64,000 nt of DNA from Planctomycetes bacterium syqfu (lineage in GTDB: Bacteria > Planctomycetota > Phycisphaerae > Phycisphaerales > Phycisphaeraceae). The stretch covers positions 4,340,001 through 4,404,000 of the forward strand of contig CP087563.1 in assembly GCA_020974905.1 (NCBI GenBank), in the 5' to 3' direction. The position numbers and the translations under genes are program-made. Shown here one piece after another: positions 7,829-17,000 of the stretch; within the stretch, counting starts at the first letter, position 1, and every line of letters starts with the position of its first letter. The notes under the pieces were generated by a model. That model was given only the letters and a program-made list of their open reading frames with translations, was not told where the DNA came from and ran no database searches.

Positions 7829-10800
7829 TCACTTGCCTGGGGTCCACTCGGCGGGACGGTCGATCTGCGTGGGATCATCAAGCAGGCGACCCAGGGCACC
7901 ATCACGCAGAATGTTCTTCAATGCTTCGGCATCACGCTGAAGCTCGCTGCGAACTGCCGGGTAATACAACTCGGAATAGAAGAAGTATCGGGCAACCTGA
8001 TCGTCAATCAGATACACCTTATCCCGCTTGACCATCGGCATGAGCAGCAGTCGACCCACCGAGAAATTCTTGAGTGTCAGGTCCGTCTCCTTGGCATTGA
8101 GATTCACGGCCTGCTTGATGACGATCGCGCGCTTGAGTCGGATCAGGTCGCGCGGCTGGTGGATCAAAATGGTGTACTGCTGCTGGCCTTCCTTGTTGGG
8201 TTGATTCATTTCCCAAAGCAGGTTCGACCACGTGTTACGATCCGGGCAGTCAACGAGTTTGATCTCGGGCACGGGCTGGGCCAAAAGCTCATCACTGTTG
8301 CGTGCATAGCGGCGAACCGTCCAGGTCAATGCCAACGCGCGATCACCCAATGCCTTAAACAGTGGCCCGTAGTCAGGGTCTTCGGTATCGCCCTTCTCAG
8401 GGCGTCCAGGCTTGGGCAACGCCAGCAGCTCATGCATCATCGGCCAGAGGAATGACACATCCATCTGCGCCTGATCCGGGTCGGTCTGCGGCTCGAAACT
8501 GATCAGACGTTGAATGCTGATTTGATCCTGAATGCGACGACGCTTGGCCACTTCGTAAATCTGGCGGTAAACAATAATGCGTTCACCGGGAATGCGATGA
8601 CGCGAAAAGCGGTCAAACGGATACATGTCAGCAAGCGATGCATTCTTGGAAACCGCCTGATCGGCCAGCGACTGAAGACGCTTGAGTCCGAGGTTTTCAT
8701 GCAAGAACGTCAGGTCGAAAACGTCTTCACTGCGAATGCGGTAAGCATCACGGAAGAGTTCATTGCCAAAGCTGTCAAAAGAGTCTTCATCCTTGGGCAT
8801 GTTTCGACCGGCATACTCATCGGTTGCCAGAACGTAGGGCGTGATGACGATGATCACTTCACGTTTGAGTCGATCCGTTGATGTACTGCGGAAGAGTCCG
8901 CCAATCAGGGGAAGGTCACCGAGAATCGGCGCTTTACTTTGTTCTTCGACATCATCCTGGGCAACCAGACCGCCAATGATAAACGGCGTGTTGTTGGCCA
9001 CGCGGGAATAGGTCTGCACACGTCGCGTTGAGATTTGCGGAGCACGTGCGAGGACCTGGTTGGTCTGCACATCCAGCAGTTCAAGGTCCGCACCGGGGAC
9101 TTCGGAAGAAACAATGCCATCAATCTGCAGGGACACATTTTCACCATCGGAGGTGATGCGCGGTCGCACGTTAAGCAGGATACCAATGGGAATGTACTTG
9201 AAGTTGAAGCTGATCTTATCACTGGAGGAGTTACCCGAGACACTGGTTGCAACGGGAATTTCCTCACCAACGCGAATCGATGCCTGACGATTGTCCAGCG
9301 TGAGAATGCTGGGGCGTGAAAGAATCTTGGCTTTACCTTCGGTGATCAGGGCCTGAATCTGAACGCGGAATTCGCCGAAGATGTCGTGGAGTTCCACATC
9401 AATGGCAGGCGAATCATTGGTTGCAAACAGTGGCAATCGCCCCACTGTCAAGCCTCCCACCGCATTGCGCGGCGAGCGCAAGTCCCATTCAACACCCAAT
9501 TGATCAAGCGAGGTCTTGGAGATTTCAAGCACCATGGCTTCGATGAGAATCTGACGAGCGGGAACGTCAATGGTGTTTTGAATCAGTTCAAGTAAACGGG
9601 CATGCTGCTCGGGACGTGATGCATCGTAGAGCACCATCAACTCCATCAAGGGTGCAGCAGACGTATGGTCCTTGAGGTCCGTTGCGATACTCGGGGTCAT
9701 GGTCAGACCAAACTCACCGCGCTGGGCCTTGGAGCCGCCGACCAAACCGGTGGCATCGGTGCCGGGGACGGCAGCAACCACGGGCAGATTTTTGGGATCG
9801 ACACTTTTGAGCAACGGATCAATGCTTTGATACCCCCCCGGACCCTTGCCACCGTTTTTGTATTCGACAACTTGGTAACCCAGTGTCTTGAGGATGGCCA
9901 TACAGCGATCCGGCTCGACATAACTGAGCGTGATCTTCTCAATGGTCAGGTCGGAAATTTTCAGTGCCTTTTGACGGGCATCCATACTCTTGCGCGAGTC
10001 TTCAAGATTTTTTTTCAGCCCCGTCAAGTCCATCGGCACAAGCTTGTCTTCCTTGTTGATGGTCGCACCCGCTATCCACAGATGCAGTGGCTGACTCTTG
10101 AAAACCTTGTAACCCAACTGTACCAGATGCACACCCTTGTCATCGGTCTTGGCCATCATGCGAACCTGGCGGTAACCCTCCAATGAAGGCATACGCTTGC
10201 GCAACGCCGGTGTCACGCGACCGAAATAACCCTGTGCCGTCAGACGCGATTCGACCACGTCAAGTAACTCCGCCGCCTCCAGGTCATTCATGTCGACCAT
10301 GGGTTCAAAGATGGCGTTGGGTGAACCATCCTGCGCGAAGACGGTGTGATTGAAGCTGGCAAAGCCAAGCGTTCCCAGGAAGACCGCCAGCCATGCGATC
10401 AGGCGCATTGCATGCCAGGACCCGGAACTCGAAGCGGTGTCATCGCGTTGGGTATCCTCTTTGAGATTCGGTTCTGCTTCGGGGGTGTCAGGCGACTTGG
10501 GGTCCTGCTCAAGTGGCGTTGACAACGCTGCAGACGGATCGAATGCGTCGGTGAGTCTGGACTGGAAATCCTGATGTGTGAACATTTGGGGTGGTCCTTG
10601 GTAACTGACGTGACCGTTGTCCAGATGCACAACCATATCCGCATGCCGAAGCAATTCGGGACGATGCGTGATCATGAGAGTGGTCTTGCCGTGCATGAAC
10701 TGGAGGATAGCCGGAACAATCTGAGCCTCGGACGCCGCGTCGATGGATGCGGTGGCTTCGTCGAGGATCAGGACCTGCGGGTTATTGAGCATGGCTCGGG

Positions 10801-12370
10801 TGAGGGTGATACGTTGCTTTTCACCACGCGAAAGCGTGATGCCTTTTTCACCGAGAATGGTGTCATAGCCGTTGGGTAAACGTTGAATAAAGTCATGGGC
10901 GCCGGTTCGCTGGGCGACATCAATGATCTGCTGCATGGATGCATCGGGACGGGCATAGCGGAGATTTTCAAGCACCGAGGAGTTAAACAGGAAACACTCC
11001 TGGAAGACAATGCCCATGTGTTGGCGAAGGTGATTGATGTCGATATCGCGAATGTCCAGGCCGTCAATCTCAATGCGACCGGCAGTGGAATCATGGAACT
11101 TGGGGACCAGACCCACGAGCGTACTCTTGCCTGCACCGGAGGCACCGACGATGGCGCAGACCTGGCCAGGCCGGACTTTGAAACTCACATCCTTGAGCAC
11201 ATGCGTCCCATCGCCGTAGGAAAAGCCCACGTTCTTGAACTGCACATGCCCGCGAATCTCCGGCTTGAGCAGTTGGCGGGTGGGCGTGGTTTCCAACTCA
11301 TCAATGTCGAGCATTTCAAACACACGGTCGACCGACGCGGCAGCGCGGGTGAACTTGGCCAAGCCCCCCATCAAATCGATCACCGTCGGATAGAGCATGC
11401 GGACATAGGTGAAGAACATGATAAAGTCGCCTGGCCGCATCGGGTTTTCTTTTTTGAGCACCTGGTAAGCACCAAAACCGATCAGCGCCACCGTGCCAAC
11501 CCCCACCAGCAGGTCGGTGGCAATTTTCTGAATCACGATATACGTCTTGGATTTGAGCTGGCTCTTGCGCGAAATATCAATCGCGCGGACGAAGGCTTCA
11601 TTCTCACGTTCCTGACCGGCAAAGCCTTTGACGACTTCGGCACCGAGAAACTTTTCAATCAAGTTGCCATGCACAATCGAGAGTTGTTCCGAGGCGTCTT
11701 TACCCGTGCGCTTGATCGGCGCTCTAAACCGGTAATAAACCAACAAGTGAATCGGCAGGACCACCGTACTCACCAATGCCAGCGGCCAATTGACCATGAA
11801 GATGATCACCAGGATACACAGGAACATGAACACCGCCTGGAGCAGCTTGGGCAAATCATCCTGAATGAACTGTTGGATGACATAGCTGTCGTTCATGACC
11901 TTGCTGGAGATCTTGCCCGCATTGTGCTGACGGAAGAAACTGAGGTTGAGTTGCTGGAGATGTTCAAAGAGTTTGTTACGGAGGGTGAAGCAGAAGTTCT
12001 CGCCGATCTGGACCACGGAGTATTTGAAGTGGAAGAACAGACCATTGCGAGCCCCGAAGATGAAGATCAACCCAAAGAGGATCAGCCAGAGAAGCTTGGC
12101 ATTGCCATCGGGATTGACGTCGCTGGGGAAGACATCGTTAAAGAGCAATTTGATGAAGTACGGCGGGGTGAGGTTCACGCCGGTGAGCGCGATCATGACC
12201 AGGAAGACGAACCCGAGCTTGACGAAGTATGGGCGCATGAGCACCAGGACTCGCCTCAGCGAACTGGCGTCCTGGGCAACAAATGGATCCGCTTGATTTG
12301 CCTGTCGTGCGTCGGACATGCCTTTTAAACCGCCAGACCCCTTTTGGTTTGCACTTTTCCCCTCCGACAT
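7829..12370 (-). CDS. ABC exporter fused in frame to a type II/IV-pilus-like secretin
   Basis: One 1513-codon frame without a stop. Residues 40-345 are an MsbA-like six-helix ABC exporter domain. Residues 370-605 are its ATPase: Walker A GASGAGKST (409-417), signature LSRGEKQR (513-520), Walker B VLILDEAT (533-540), H-loop ITHR (567-570). A Pro/Asp/Ser-rich linker (606-652) leads to a hydrophobic segment beginning at Met655 (MRLIAWLAVFLGTLGFASF) and ending HTVFA-QD, which reads like a cleavable signal peptide. Residues 935-1180 carry the secretin core (ILIEAMVLEI, LSRPSILTLDN, RVGEEIPV, GGLVAQDD, PILGDLPLIGGLF, ITPYV), followed by about 330 unrecognised residues. Either a true fusion, a polyprotein cut at 679/680, or two cistrons with a second start at 10408 (no clear ribosome site there). 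Confidence 0.85.
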   Translation of the reverse strand: MSEGKSANQKGSGGLKGMSDARQANQADPFVAQDASSLRRVLVLMRPYFVKLGFVFLVMIALTGVNLTPPYFIKLLFNDVFPSDVNPDGNAKLLWLILFGLIFIFGARNGLFFHFKYSVVQIGENFCFTLRNKLFEHLQQLNLSFFRQHNAGKISSKVMNDSYVIQQFIQDDLPKLLQAVFMFLCILVIIFMVNWPLALVSTVVLPIHLLVYYRFRAPIKRTGKDASEQLSIVHGNLIEKFLGAEVVKGFAGQERENEAFVRAIDISRKSQLKSKTYIVIQKIATDLLVGVGTVALIGFGAYQVLKKENPMRPGDFIMFFTYVRMLYPTVIDLMGGLAKFTRAAASVDRVFEMLDIDELETTPTRQLLKPEIRGHVQFKNVGFSYGDGTHVLKDVSFKVRPGQVCAIVGASGAGKSTLVGLVPKFHDSTAGRIEIDGLDIRDIDINHLRQHMGIVFQECFLFNSSVLENLRYARPDASMQQIIDVAQRTGAHDFIQRLPNGYDTILGEKGITLSRGEKQRITLTRAMLNNPQVLILDEATASIDAASEAQIVPAILQFMHGKTTLMITHRPELLRHADMVVHLDNGHVSYQGPPQMFTHQDFQSRLTDAFDPSAALSTPLEQDPKSPDTPEAEPNLKEDTQRDDTASSSGSWHAMRLIAWLAVFLGTLGFASFNHTVFAQDGSPNAIFEPMVDMNDLEAAELLDVVESRLTAQGYFGRVTPALRKRMPSLEGYRQVRMMAKTDDKGVHLVQLGYKVFKSQPLHLWIAGATINKEDKLVPMDLTGLKKNLEDSRKSMDARQKALKISDLTIEKITLSYVEPDRCMAILKTLGYQVVEYKNGGKGPGGYQSIDPLLKSVDPKNLPVVAAVPGTDATGLVGGSKAQRGEFGLTMTPSIATDLKDHTSAAPLMELMVLYDASRPEQHARLLELIQNTIDVPARQILIEAMVLEISKTSLDQLGVEWDLRSPRNAVGGLTVGRLPLFATNDSPAIDVELHDIFGEFRVQIQALITEGKAKILSRPSILTLDNRQASIRVGEEIPVATSVSGNSSSDKISFNFKYIPIGILLNVRPRITSDGENVSLQIDGIVSSEVPGADLELLDVQTNQVLARAPQISTRRVQTYSRVANNTPFIIGGLVAQDDVEEQSKAPILGDLPLIGGLFRSTSTDRLKREVIIVITPYVLATDEYAGRNMPKDEDSFDSFGNELFRDAYRIRSEDVFDLTFLHENLGLKRLQSLADQAVSKNASLADMYPFDRFSRHRIPGERIIVYRQIYEVAKRRRIQDQISIQRLISFEPQTDPDQAQMDVSFLWPMMHELLALPKPGRPEKGDTEDPDYGPLFKALGDRALALTWTVRRYARNSDELLAQPVPEIKLVDCPDRNTWSNLLWEMNQPNKEGQQQYTILIHQPRDLIRLKRAIVIKQAVNLNAKETDLTLKNFSVGRLLLMPMVKRDKVYLIDDQVARYFFYSELYYPAVRSELQRDAEALKNILRDGALGRLLDDPTQIDRPAEWTPGK

Positions 12371-12625
12371 TTAATCGTGACATTCTACCGTCTGTGACCA
12401 GAATCGTGGGGACTTTTTTACGTATTTGTCCGAATTCTACGCGCTTTATTCCGATAATTACCGACAATTGAACGTCAGATACGCATTATCAGACAAACGT
12501 GTGCACGACGATGACGCATTTCTACACCGATTTACCCGACCCCACTACACGAAAAGGCCAAAGTCGTTTAGAATCGTTCTATTGAGAATGAATCACAAAC
12601 ACCAAACCATGAGGTTGTAACAGCT

Positions 12626-13021
12626 ATGAGTCTGAATCGTCCCAAGCCACTGGAAGATGAACCGAGCGTCAAGGTTAAATTCATCCTGGAAGATCCCCAT
12701 CCCCTGGGCCAGGAAGAAAAAGAAGTCGAAGTCAAAGTCCGACTGGGTGATTCGATTCTGGGTGCGGCGTTGGATGCAGGCATCGGCATCGAACATGCCT
12801 GCGGCGGTGTGACTGCATGCTCCACCTGCCACGTCTACATCAACAAGGGTGAAGACTGCATCAGCGAAGCGGACGATGACGAACTGGATCGCGTGGAGGA
12901 AGCCCCCGGTCTGCAGGACAACAGCCGTCTGAGTTGTCAGTGTGTCGTGGAGCAGGACGGCGACATCGAAGTGCAGGTCCCGGCATGGAACCGCAATGCC
13001 GTCAAGGAACACCCGCACTAA
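12626..13021 (+). CDS. fdx: [2Fe-2S] ferredoxin, ISC/adrenodoxin type
   Basis: A 131-residue soluble electron carrier. Cluster ligands follow the ISC-ferredoxin spacing: C-GGVTA-C-STC in the loop HACGGVTACSTCHVYI, then a fourth Cys in LSCQCVV. The acidic helix EADDDELDRVEEAPGL and NSRLSCQ are typical of the Fdx group used in Fe-S cluster assembly. An extra N-terminal stretch of about 30 residues (acidic, containing DPHPLGQEEKE) precedes the core beta strand. GAGG precedes the ATG at 12626. It stands alone, divergent from the exporter/secretin gene across a 255-bp promoter region, with a hairpin terminator downstream. No isc/suf genes are adjacent. Confidence 0.9.
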   Translation: MSLNRPKPLEDEPSVKVKFILEDPHPLGQEEKEVEVKVRLGDSILGAALDAGIGIEHACGGVTACSTCHVYINKGEDCISEADDDELDRVEEAPGLQDNSRLSCQCVVEQDGDIEVQVPAWNRNAVKEHPH

Positions 13022-13058
13022 ATCACAAGATCACATTCAAACCAACACACAAGACAAC

Positions 13059-13086
13059 CCGTGACTCAGGAGCGTCACGGCTTTGT
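13059..13086 (+). terminator. Hairpin terminator after ferredoxin
   Basis: CCGTGAC (13059-13065) pairs with GTCACGG (13074-13080), and CTTTGT follows. The T run is weak. The AGGAGCG loop resembles that of the terminator at 7788-7808. Confidence 0.65.
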
Positions 13087-13255
13087 CATGCGCGAATGTG
13101 GATTGTGGTGTGATGTGTACGCAGGCGAGCCGCGGTGTGTCACCTTTCCATTATCAATAACTCATCAAGACATCGGTTCAAAAAAGTTGCGTTGCATCCT
13201 TGTGAAAATGGACTGCTCTGGCGCGATGGACAATACACGCGAAAAGCTGCGTGCA

Positions 13256-13376
13256 GCAACGCCAGCCACTCACCTGTTTTTTGCAACAGACGCGCACGCC
13301 TCGGAAGCCAACGTCATATTCCAACTTTGGAGGTGTGCAGGTCTCGTTCAGACAACCGGTGAGTGGCCGGCGTTGC
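13256..13376. repeat. 19-bp inverted repeat, 121-bp element
   Basis: Arms 13256-13274 (GCAACGCCAGCCACTCACC) and 13358-13376 (GGTGAGTGGCCGGCGTTGC) match at 18 of 19 positions. The spacer is 83 bp. The surrounding 552-bp gap (13022-13573) otherwise shows only the ferredoxin terminator and no convincing gene. Confidence 0.7.
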
Positions 13377-13573
13377 TTGAGTCAAGTCGAACCCTTAACC
13401 CCAGATGGCGCATGTGAAGATGGACACGAAAAAAGTCTACGATCGCCACCCATGAACCGATGCTCCGGCTAAAACCAAACCGTCTGAAGATGTGTATAAA
13501 CCGTAGGTGTGTCACCGCATGATTGAGCGCAAGCTCATCTTCGACGACAACGCGAGTATTTCACACCGTCCGA

Positions 13574-14632
13574 TCACGCAGCCAACATGCGTTCAAGCTT
13601 GTCGGGATACGCAGCCTGTGCGACCGCATCCTCGCGGGTGATCATGCCATTGAAATAGAGGTTGGCAATCGCGCTGTCCAGTGAGGTCATGCCCAGCGCA
13701 CGATTGGTTTCAATCACGTTGGGAATTTCAAACACGCGCCCTTCACGGATCAGGTTCCGCACAGCCGGGGTGCACAACATGATCTCCACCGCAGGCACCA
13801 TACCCGGTTGATCCAGACGTTTAAACAGGGTCTGACTGACCACGGCCTGCAACGTGTTGGCAAGCATCGCTCGAATCTGATTCTGCTGAGACGCAGGATA
13901 CATGTCCACGATACGTTCAACCGTCTGCGATGCGTTAACCGTATGCAATGTCGAAAGCACCAGGTGACCGGTTTCAGCAGCGGTGATCGCAGCGGACGTC
14001 GTCTCAAGATCACGCATTTCGCCCACCAGAATGATGTCGGGGTCCTGACGCAGAACGTGTCGTAAACCCGAGGCAAAGCTCGGCACGTCATCACCAAGTT
14101 CACGTTGCTCGATCATGCACTTGCGGCTGACGAGTTTGTATTCAATAGGGTCTTCGATGGTGATGATATGTTTGGCGTAACGCTGGTTCATCATCTCAAT
14201 CATGGCAGCCAACGTGGTGGACTTACCCGAACCCGTATCGCCGGTGACAAGAATCAAGCCGCGCGGCAAGTACGTCATGCGCGAAACCACCTCGGGCAAG
14301 TTCAACTTATCCAATGCCGGAATCTCTTCCTTGATCGCACGCATGGCAATGGCGATGGAGCGACGCTGCTTATGGGCATTGACACGGAAGCGAGCAATGC
14401 CGGGCACTTCAAAGGAAAAGTCGCTGTCCAGATGTTGGTCAAACGTCTTCATGTGAACGTGACTGGCCATCTGCTCCAAAGCTTGCTGGCAGTCTTCAGG
14501 TGTGAGAATGCCATGACCTTCGACCGGTTCGAGGACGGTTCGGTGACGCATCATCGGTTCATGTCCACTCACCAGGTGCAGGTCAGAAGCACCTGCTTCA
14601 ATGACTTGTTTGATAATTCCCAGAAGGTTCAT
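13574..14632 (-). CDS. pilT: Type IV pilus retraction ATPase PilT
   Basis: A 352-residue secretion/twitching ATPase of the PilT group. The N-terminal PAS-like part has ASDLHL (14-20). Walker A is GDTGSGKST (131-139), the Asp box IEDPIEY, Walker B DPDIILVGEMRD and the His box GHLVLSTLHT. The start at 14632 is preferred because GGAAAG lies nine bases upstream; ATG 14638 is possible, and 14680 adds unrelated residues. Full length for the family. It is expected at the cytoplasmic base of a type IV pilus, powering depolymerisation. No other pilus assembly gene is adjacent, though a prepilin-like protein and a secretin are within 10 kb. Confidence 0.95.
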   Translation of the reverse strand: MNLLGIIKQVIEAGASDLHLVSGHEPMMRHRTVLEPVEGHGILTPEDCQQALEQMASHVHMKTFDQHLDSDFSFEVPGIARFRVNAHKQRRSIAIAMRAIKEEIPALDKLNLPEVVSRMTYLPRGLILVTGDTGSGKSTTLAAMIEMMNQRYAKHIITIEDPIEYKLVSRKCMIEQRELGDDVPSFASGLRHVLRQDPDIILVGEMRDLETTSAAITAAETGHLVLSTLHTVNASQTVERIVDMYPASQQNQIRAMLANTLQAVVSQTLFKRLDQPGMVPAVEIMLCTPAVRNLIREGRVFEIPNVIETNRALGMTSLDSAIANLYFNGMITREDAVAQAAYPDKLERMLAA

Positions 14633-14805
14633 AGACATCACTTTCCGTGTATTTGCTTTTGAGTTTGGCGGACAAAGCAAGTTATCAGGACGTTGGTTTT
14701 AACACACTGCCCTGTGTCCAAAAGATCGACCAAACGGGTGTCGTGAATCAGCGTTTTTCAGCATCAAACCAGCAACGTCCGAGATTTTCACATTTCTAAT
14801 CCCGC

Positions 14806-14824
14806 TAACCGCTACAGGCTGTCC
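14806..14824 (+). promoter_or_regulatory. Shared upstream motif, copy 2
   Basis: TAACCGCTACAGGCTGTCC lies about 200 bp before the S8 protease start and matches 15 of 19 positions of copy 1. A small hairpin TGAACC/GGTTCA follows at 14853-14877. The 390-bp gap upstream of the protease holds nothing else recognised. Confidence 0.5.
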
Positions 14825-15023
14825 TTACGTAGAGACAAATCATCAATCTGTATGAACCATTGGAAACTGTCGGTTCATTACGACCGATCCACTTCCTGAT
14901 TTCTAAAACAAAAAATTACCCAAATTATCAAGCCTGCGCATTTTCCAAATCGTAGGTTTTGATTCCAGAGCGACGCGGGTTTTCTAACGCAACCGGGAAT
15001 CCTGAGAAGTGGAGATAGTCAGG

Positions 15024-16976
15024 ATGAAAAAGCATAACTCGCAGTTACTGTCAAAAATCGCACGTAAACTTCGCAAGCGTCAGCAACGCAAGCTGTATCG
15101 CCAACGCACACAAACGACAAACCATTTCCAGCCGCTGGAACCCCGCAAGCTACTCAGTGCCGGCGAACCGATGATGATGGCCATGAGCGCACCGCGCATG
15201 GTGGACGCAGGCGTTATCCAGGTTGAAGAGCGTTATCGCGAAGTCGATTCCACATGGTTTGAAGACCTCGCGCCACAAGTCACCGCCAACGTGGACGCAT
15301 CGGTTTCCAGTCTCAACTGGAAAGGTACGGACATCACCACCATCACCGACCAGTGGATCATCCAACTCAACGACAAAGCGCTGGGTGAAGTGCGCTCCGT
15401 GGGTGATACCTTCGACCTGCTGAATCTTGGTGATTACGATGGACAGGTTGTCCGCGGTCTGGGTATGGCAGGTCTGGTTCTCGTTCAAACACAGGCAGAC
15501 ATGGATGCCGATACCTTCATGGACAACATCTATGACAGCGGTTGGGTCGACTACATCCAACCCAATGCCGTCCTTGAAAACCAGGCAACCACGCCCAACG
15601 ACACCAACTTCCTTAACACGTGGGGCCTGAACAACACCGGCCAGTTCACCGGCTCCGTCGCCGATGCAGACATCGATGCACCTGAAGCATGGGACTTGTC
15701 CACCGGTTCATCAAGCATCGTCGTCGGCGTGATCGACACCGGTGTGAAATGGAACCACGTCGACCTGGTCAACAATATGTGGACCAACCCCGGTGAAATC
15801 AACGGCAACGGCATCGACGATGACGGCAACGGTTTCATCGACGACTACTACGGCTATGACTTCGTCAACAACGACGGCAATCCCATGGACGATCATGGGC
15901 ACGGCACACACGTCGCGGGAACCATCGCGGCGGACGGCAACAACGGCAAGGGGGTTGCCGGCGTGTCGTGGAACAGCAAAATCATGGGACTCAAATTCAT
16001 GGGCTCCGACGGTTCAGGTTCAACCAGTGATGCCGTCCGCGCCATCAACTATGCGACCATGATGAAGCAGAACTACGGCGTGAACATTCTCGTCACCTGC
16101 AACTCCTGGGGCGGTGGCGGCTACTCAACCTCGCTGTACAACGCCATCGTTGCCAACAAAAACGCGGGCATGCTCTTCATGGCAGCAGCCGGTAACGACT
16201 CCACCAACAACGACAGCCTGCCCCACTATCCGTCGAATTACAACGTGGAAAACGTTATCTCCGTGGCATCCACCGATTGGGCGGACAATCTCTCAAGTTT
16301 CTCCAACTACGGTGCAACCTCCGTTGACATCGCAGCACCGGGTTCCAACATTTACTCAACCACCTACAACGGCGGTTACGGGTACATGTCCGGCACGTCC
16401 ATGGCAACTCCGCAGGTCGCCGGACTCGCAGCACTGGCATGGTCCTATGACCAAACCGCAACCTGGCAGGAAATCAAGGCAGCCATCCTCGACAACGGCG
16501 ATACCCTTGCCTCCCTCAGTGGTAAAGTCTCAACCGGTAAACGCATCAATGCCTACAACACGCTCAACGCGCTCTCCGAATCAAATGACCCCAATCTGGA
16601 AGTCTTATACGGAGCTTCGCCCATCAGTTCCAATGAGACCATTGACTTTGGCACCGGTGCTACCGATTGGGAATCCATGATGGATTACATGGACATCCAG
16701 TTCTACATGACCAACACCATCGCCGATAGTACGCTCGTGGTCACCAGTGTGACCGTTGATGGCGGTTTTGAGATTGTGCAGGATGCGACCGACAAAGTCC
16801 TGGGGCAATATGAAGACTCATGGTTCACCGTTCGCCTGCCTACAGATACAGCTGGCACGTACAACGGGACCGTCACCATCACGACCAATGATCCTGACAC
16901 CCCCGCTTTCACATTCAAGGTCACCGGTGTCGTTGAACAGGTGGACACCCCGGCATTTGGTGTACTTTACAAATGA
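15024..16976 (+). CDS. S8 subtilisin-like protease with LEPR-x-LL motif (5' part of interrupted gene)
   Basis: 650 residues. A long basic N-terminus leads to LEPRKLLS (38-45), the LEPR-x-LL motif seen at the start of large planctomycete surface proteins. The subtilase domain (about 195-520) keeps the full triad: Asp238 in VIDTG, His293 in HGTHVAG, Ser459 in GTSMATP, with Asn391 as oxyanion residue. NGNGIDDDGNGFIDD is a probable calcium loop. The start at 15024 has GGAGA eight bases upstream; an in-frame GTG at 15009 lies before that site. The last 110 residues are a beta-sandwich repeat cut short by TGA at 16974. The same repeat family continues in the same frame from 17001, so this is probably one broken gene of about 1611 codons. 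Confidence 0.85.
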   Translation: MKKHNSQLLSKIARKLRKRQQRKLYRQRTQTTNHFQPLEPRKLLSAGEPMMMAMSAPRMVDAGVIQVEERYREVDSTWFEDLAPQVTANVDASVSSLNWKGTDITTITDQWIIQLNDKALGEVRSVGDTFDLLNLGDYDGQVVRGLGMAGLVLVQTQADMDADTFMDNIYDSGWVDYIQPNAVLENQATTPNDTNFLNTWGLNNTGQFTGSVADADIDAPEAWDLSTGSSSIVVGVIDTGVKWNHVDLVNNMWTNPGEINGNGIDDDGNGFIDDYYGYDFVNNDGNPMDDHGHGTHVAGTIAADGNNGKGVAGVSWNSKIMGLKFMGSDGSGSTSDAVRAINYATMMKQNYGVNILVTCNSWGGGGYSTSLYNAIVANKNAGMLFMAAAGNDSTNNDSLPHYPSNYNVENVISVASTDWADNLSSFSNYGATSVDIAAPGSNIYSTTYNGGYGYMSGTSMATPQVAGLAALAWSYDQTATWQEIKAAILDNGDTLASLSGKVSTGKRINAYNTLNALSESNDPNLEVLYGASPISSNETIDFGTGATDWESMMDYMDIQFYMTNTIADSTLVVTSVTVDGGFEIVQDATDKVLGQYEDSWFTVRLPTDTAGTYNGTVTITTNDPDTPAFTFKVTGVVEQVDTPAFGVLYK

Positions 16977-17000
16977 TCCTGTGGTGAACACCTTGCAACG

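Noticed and set aside
10883-12328. 481-codon open frame antisense to the exporter
   Set aside because: It lies wholly within the ABC-exporter gene in the opposite strand, has no family motif, no ribosome site, and reflects codon bias of the real gene.
13061-13417. 118-codon open frame in the ferredoxin/pilT gap
   Set aside because: It starts inside a terminator hairpin and spans an inverted repeat.
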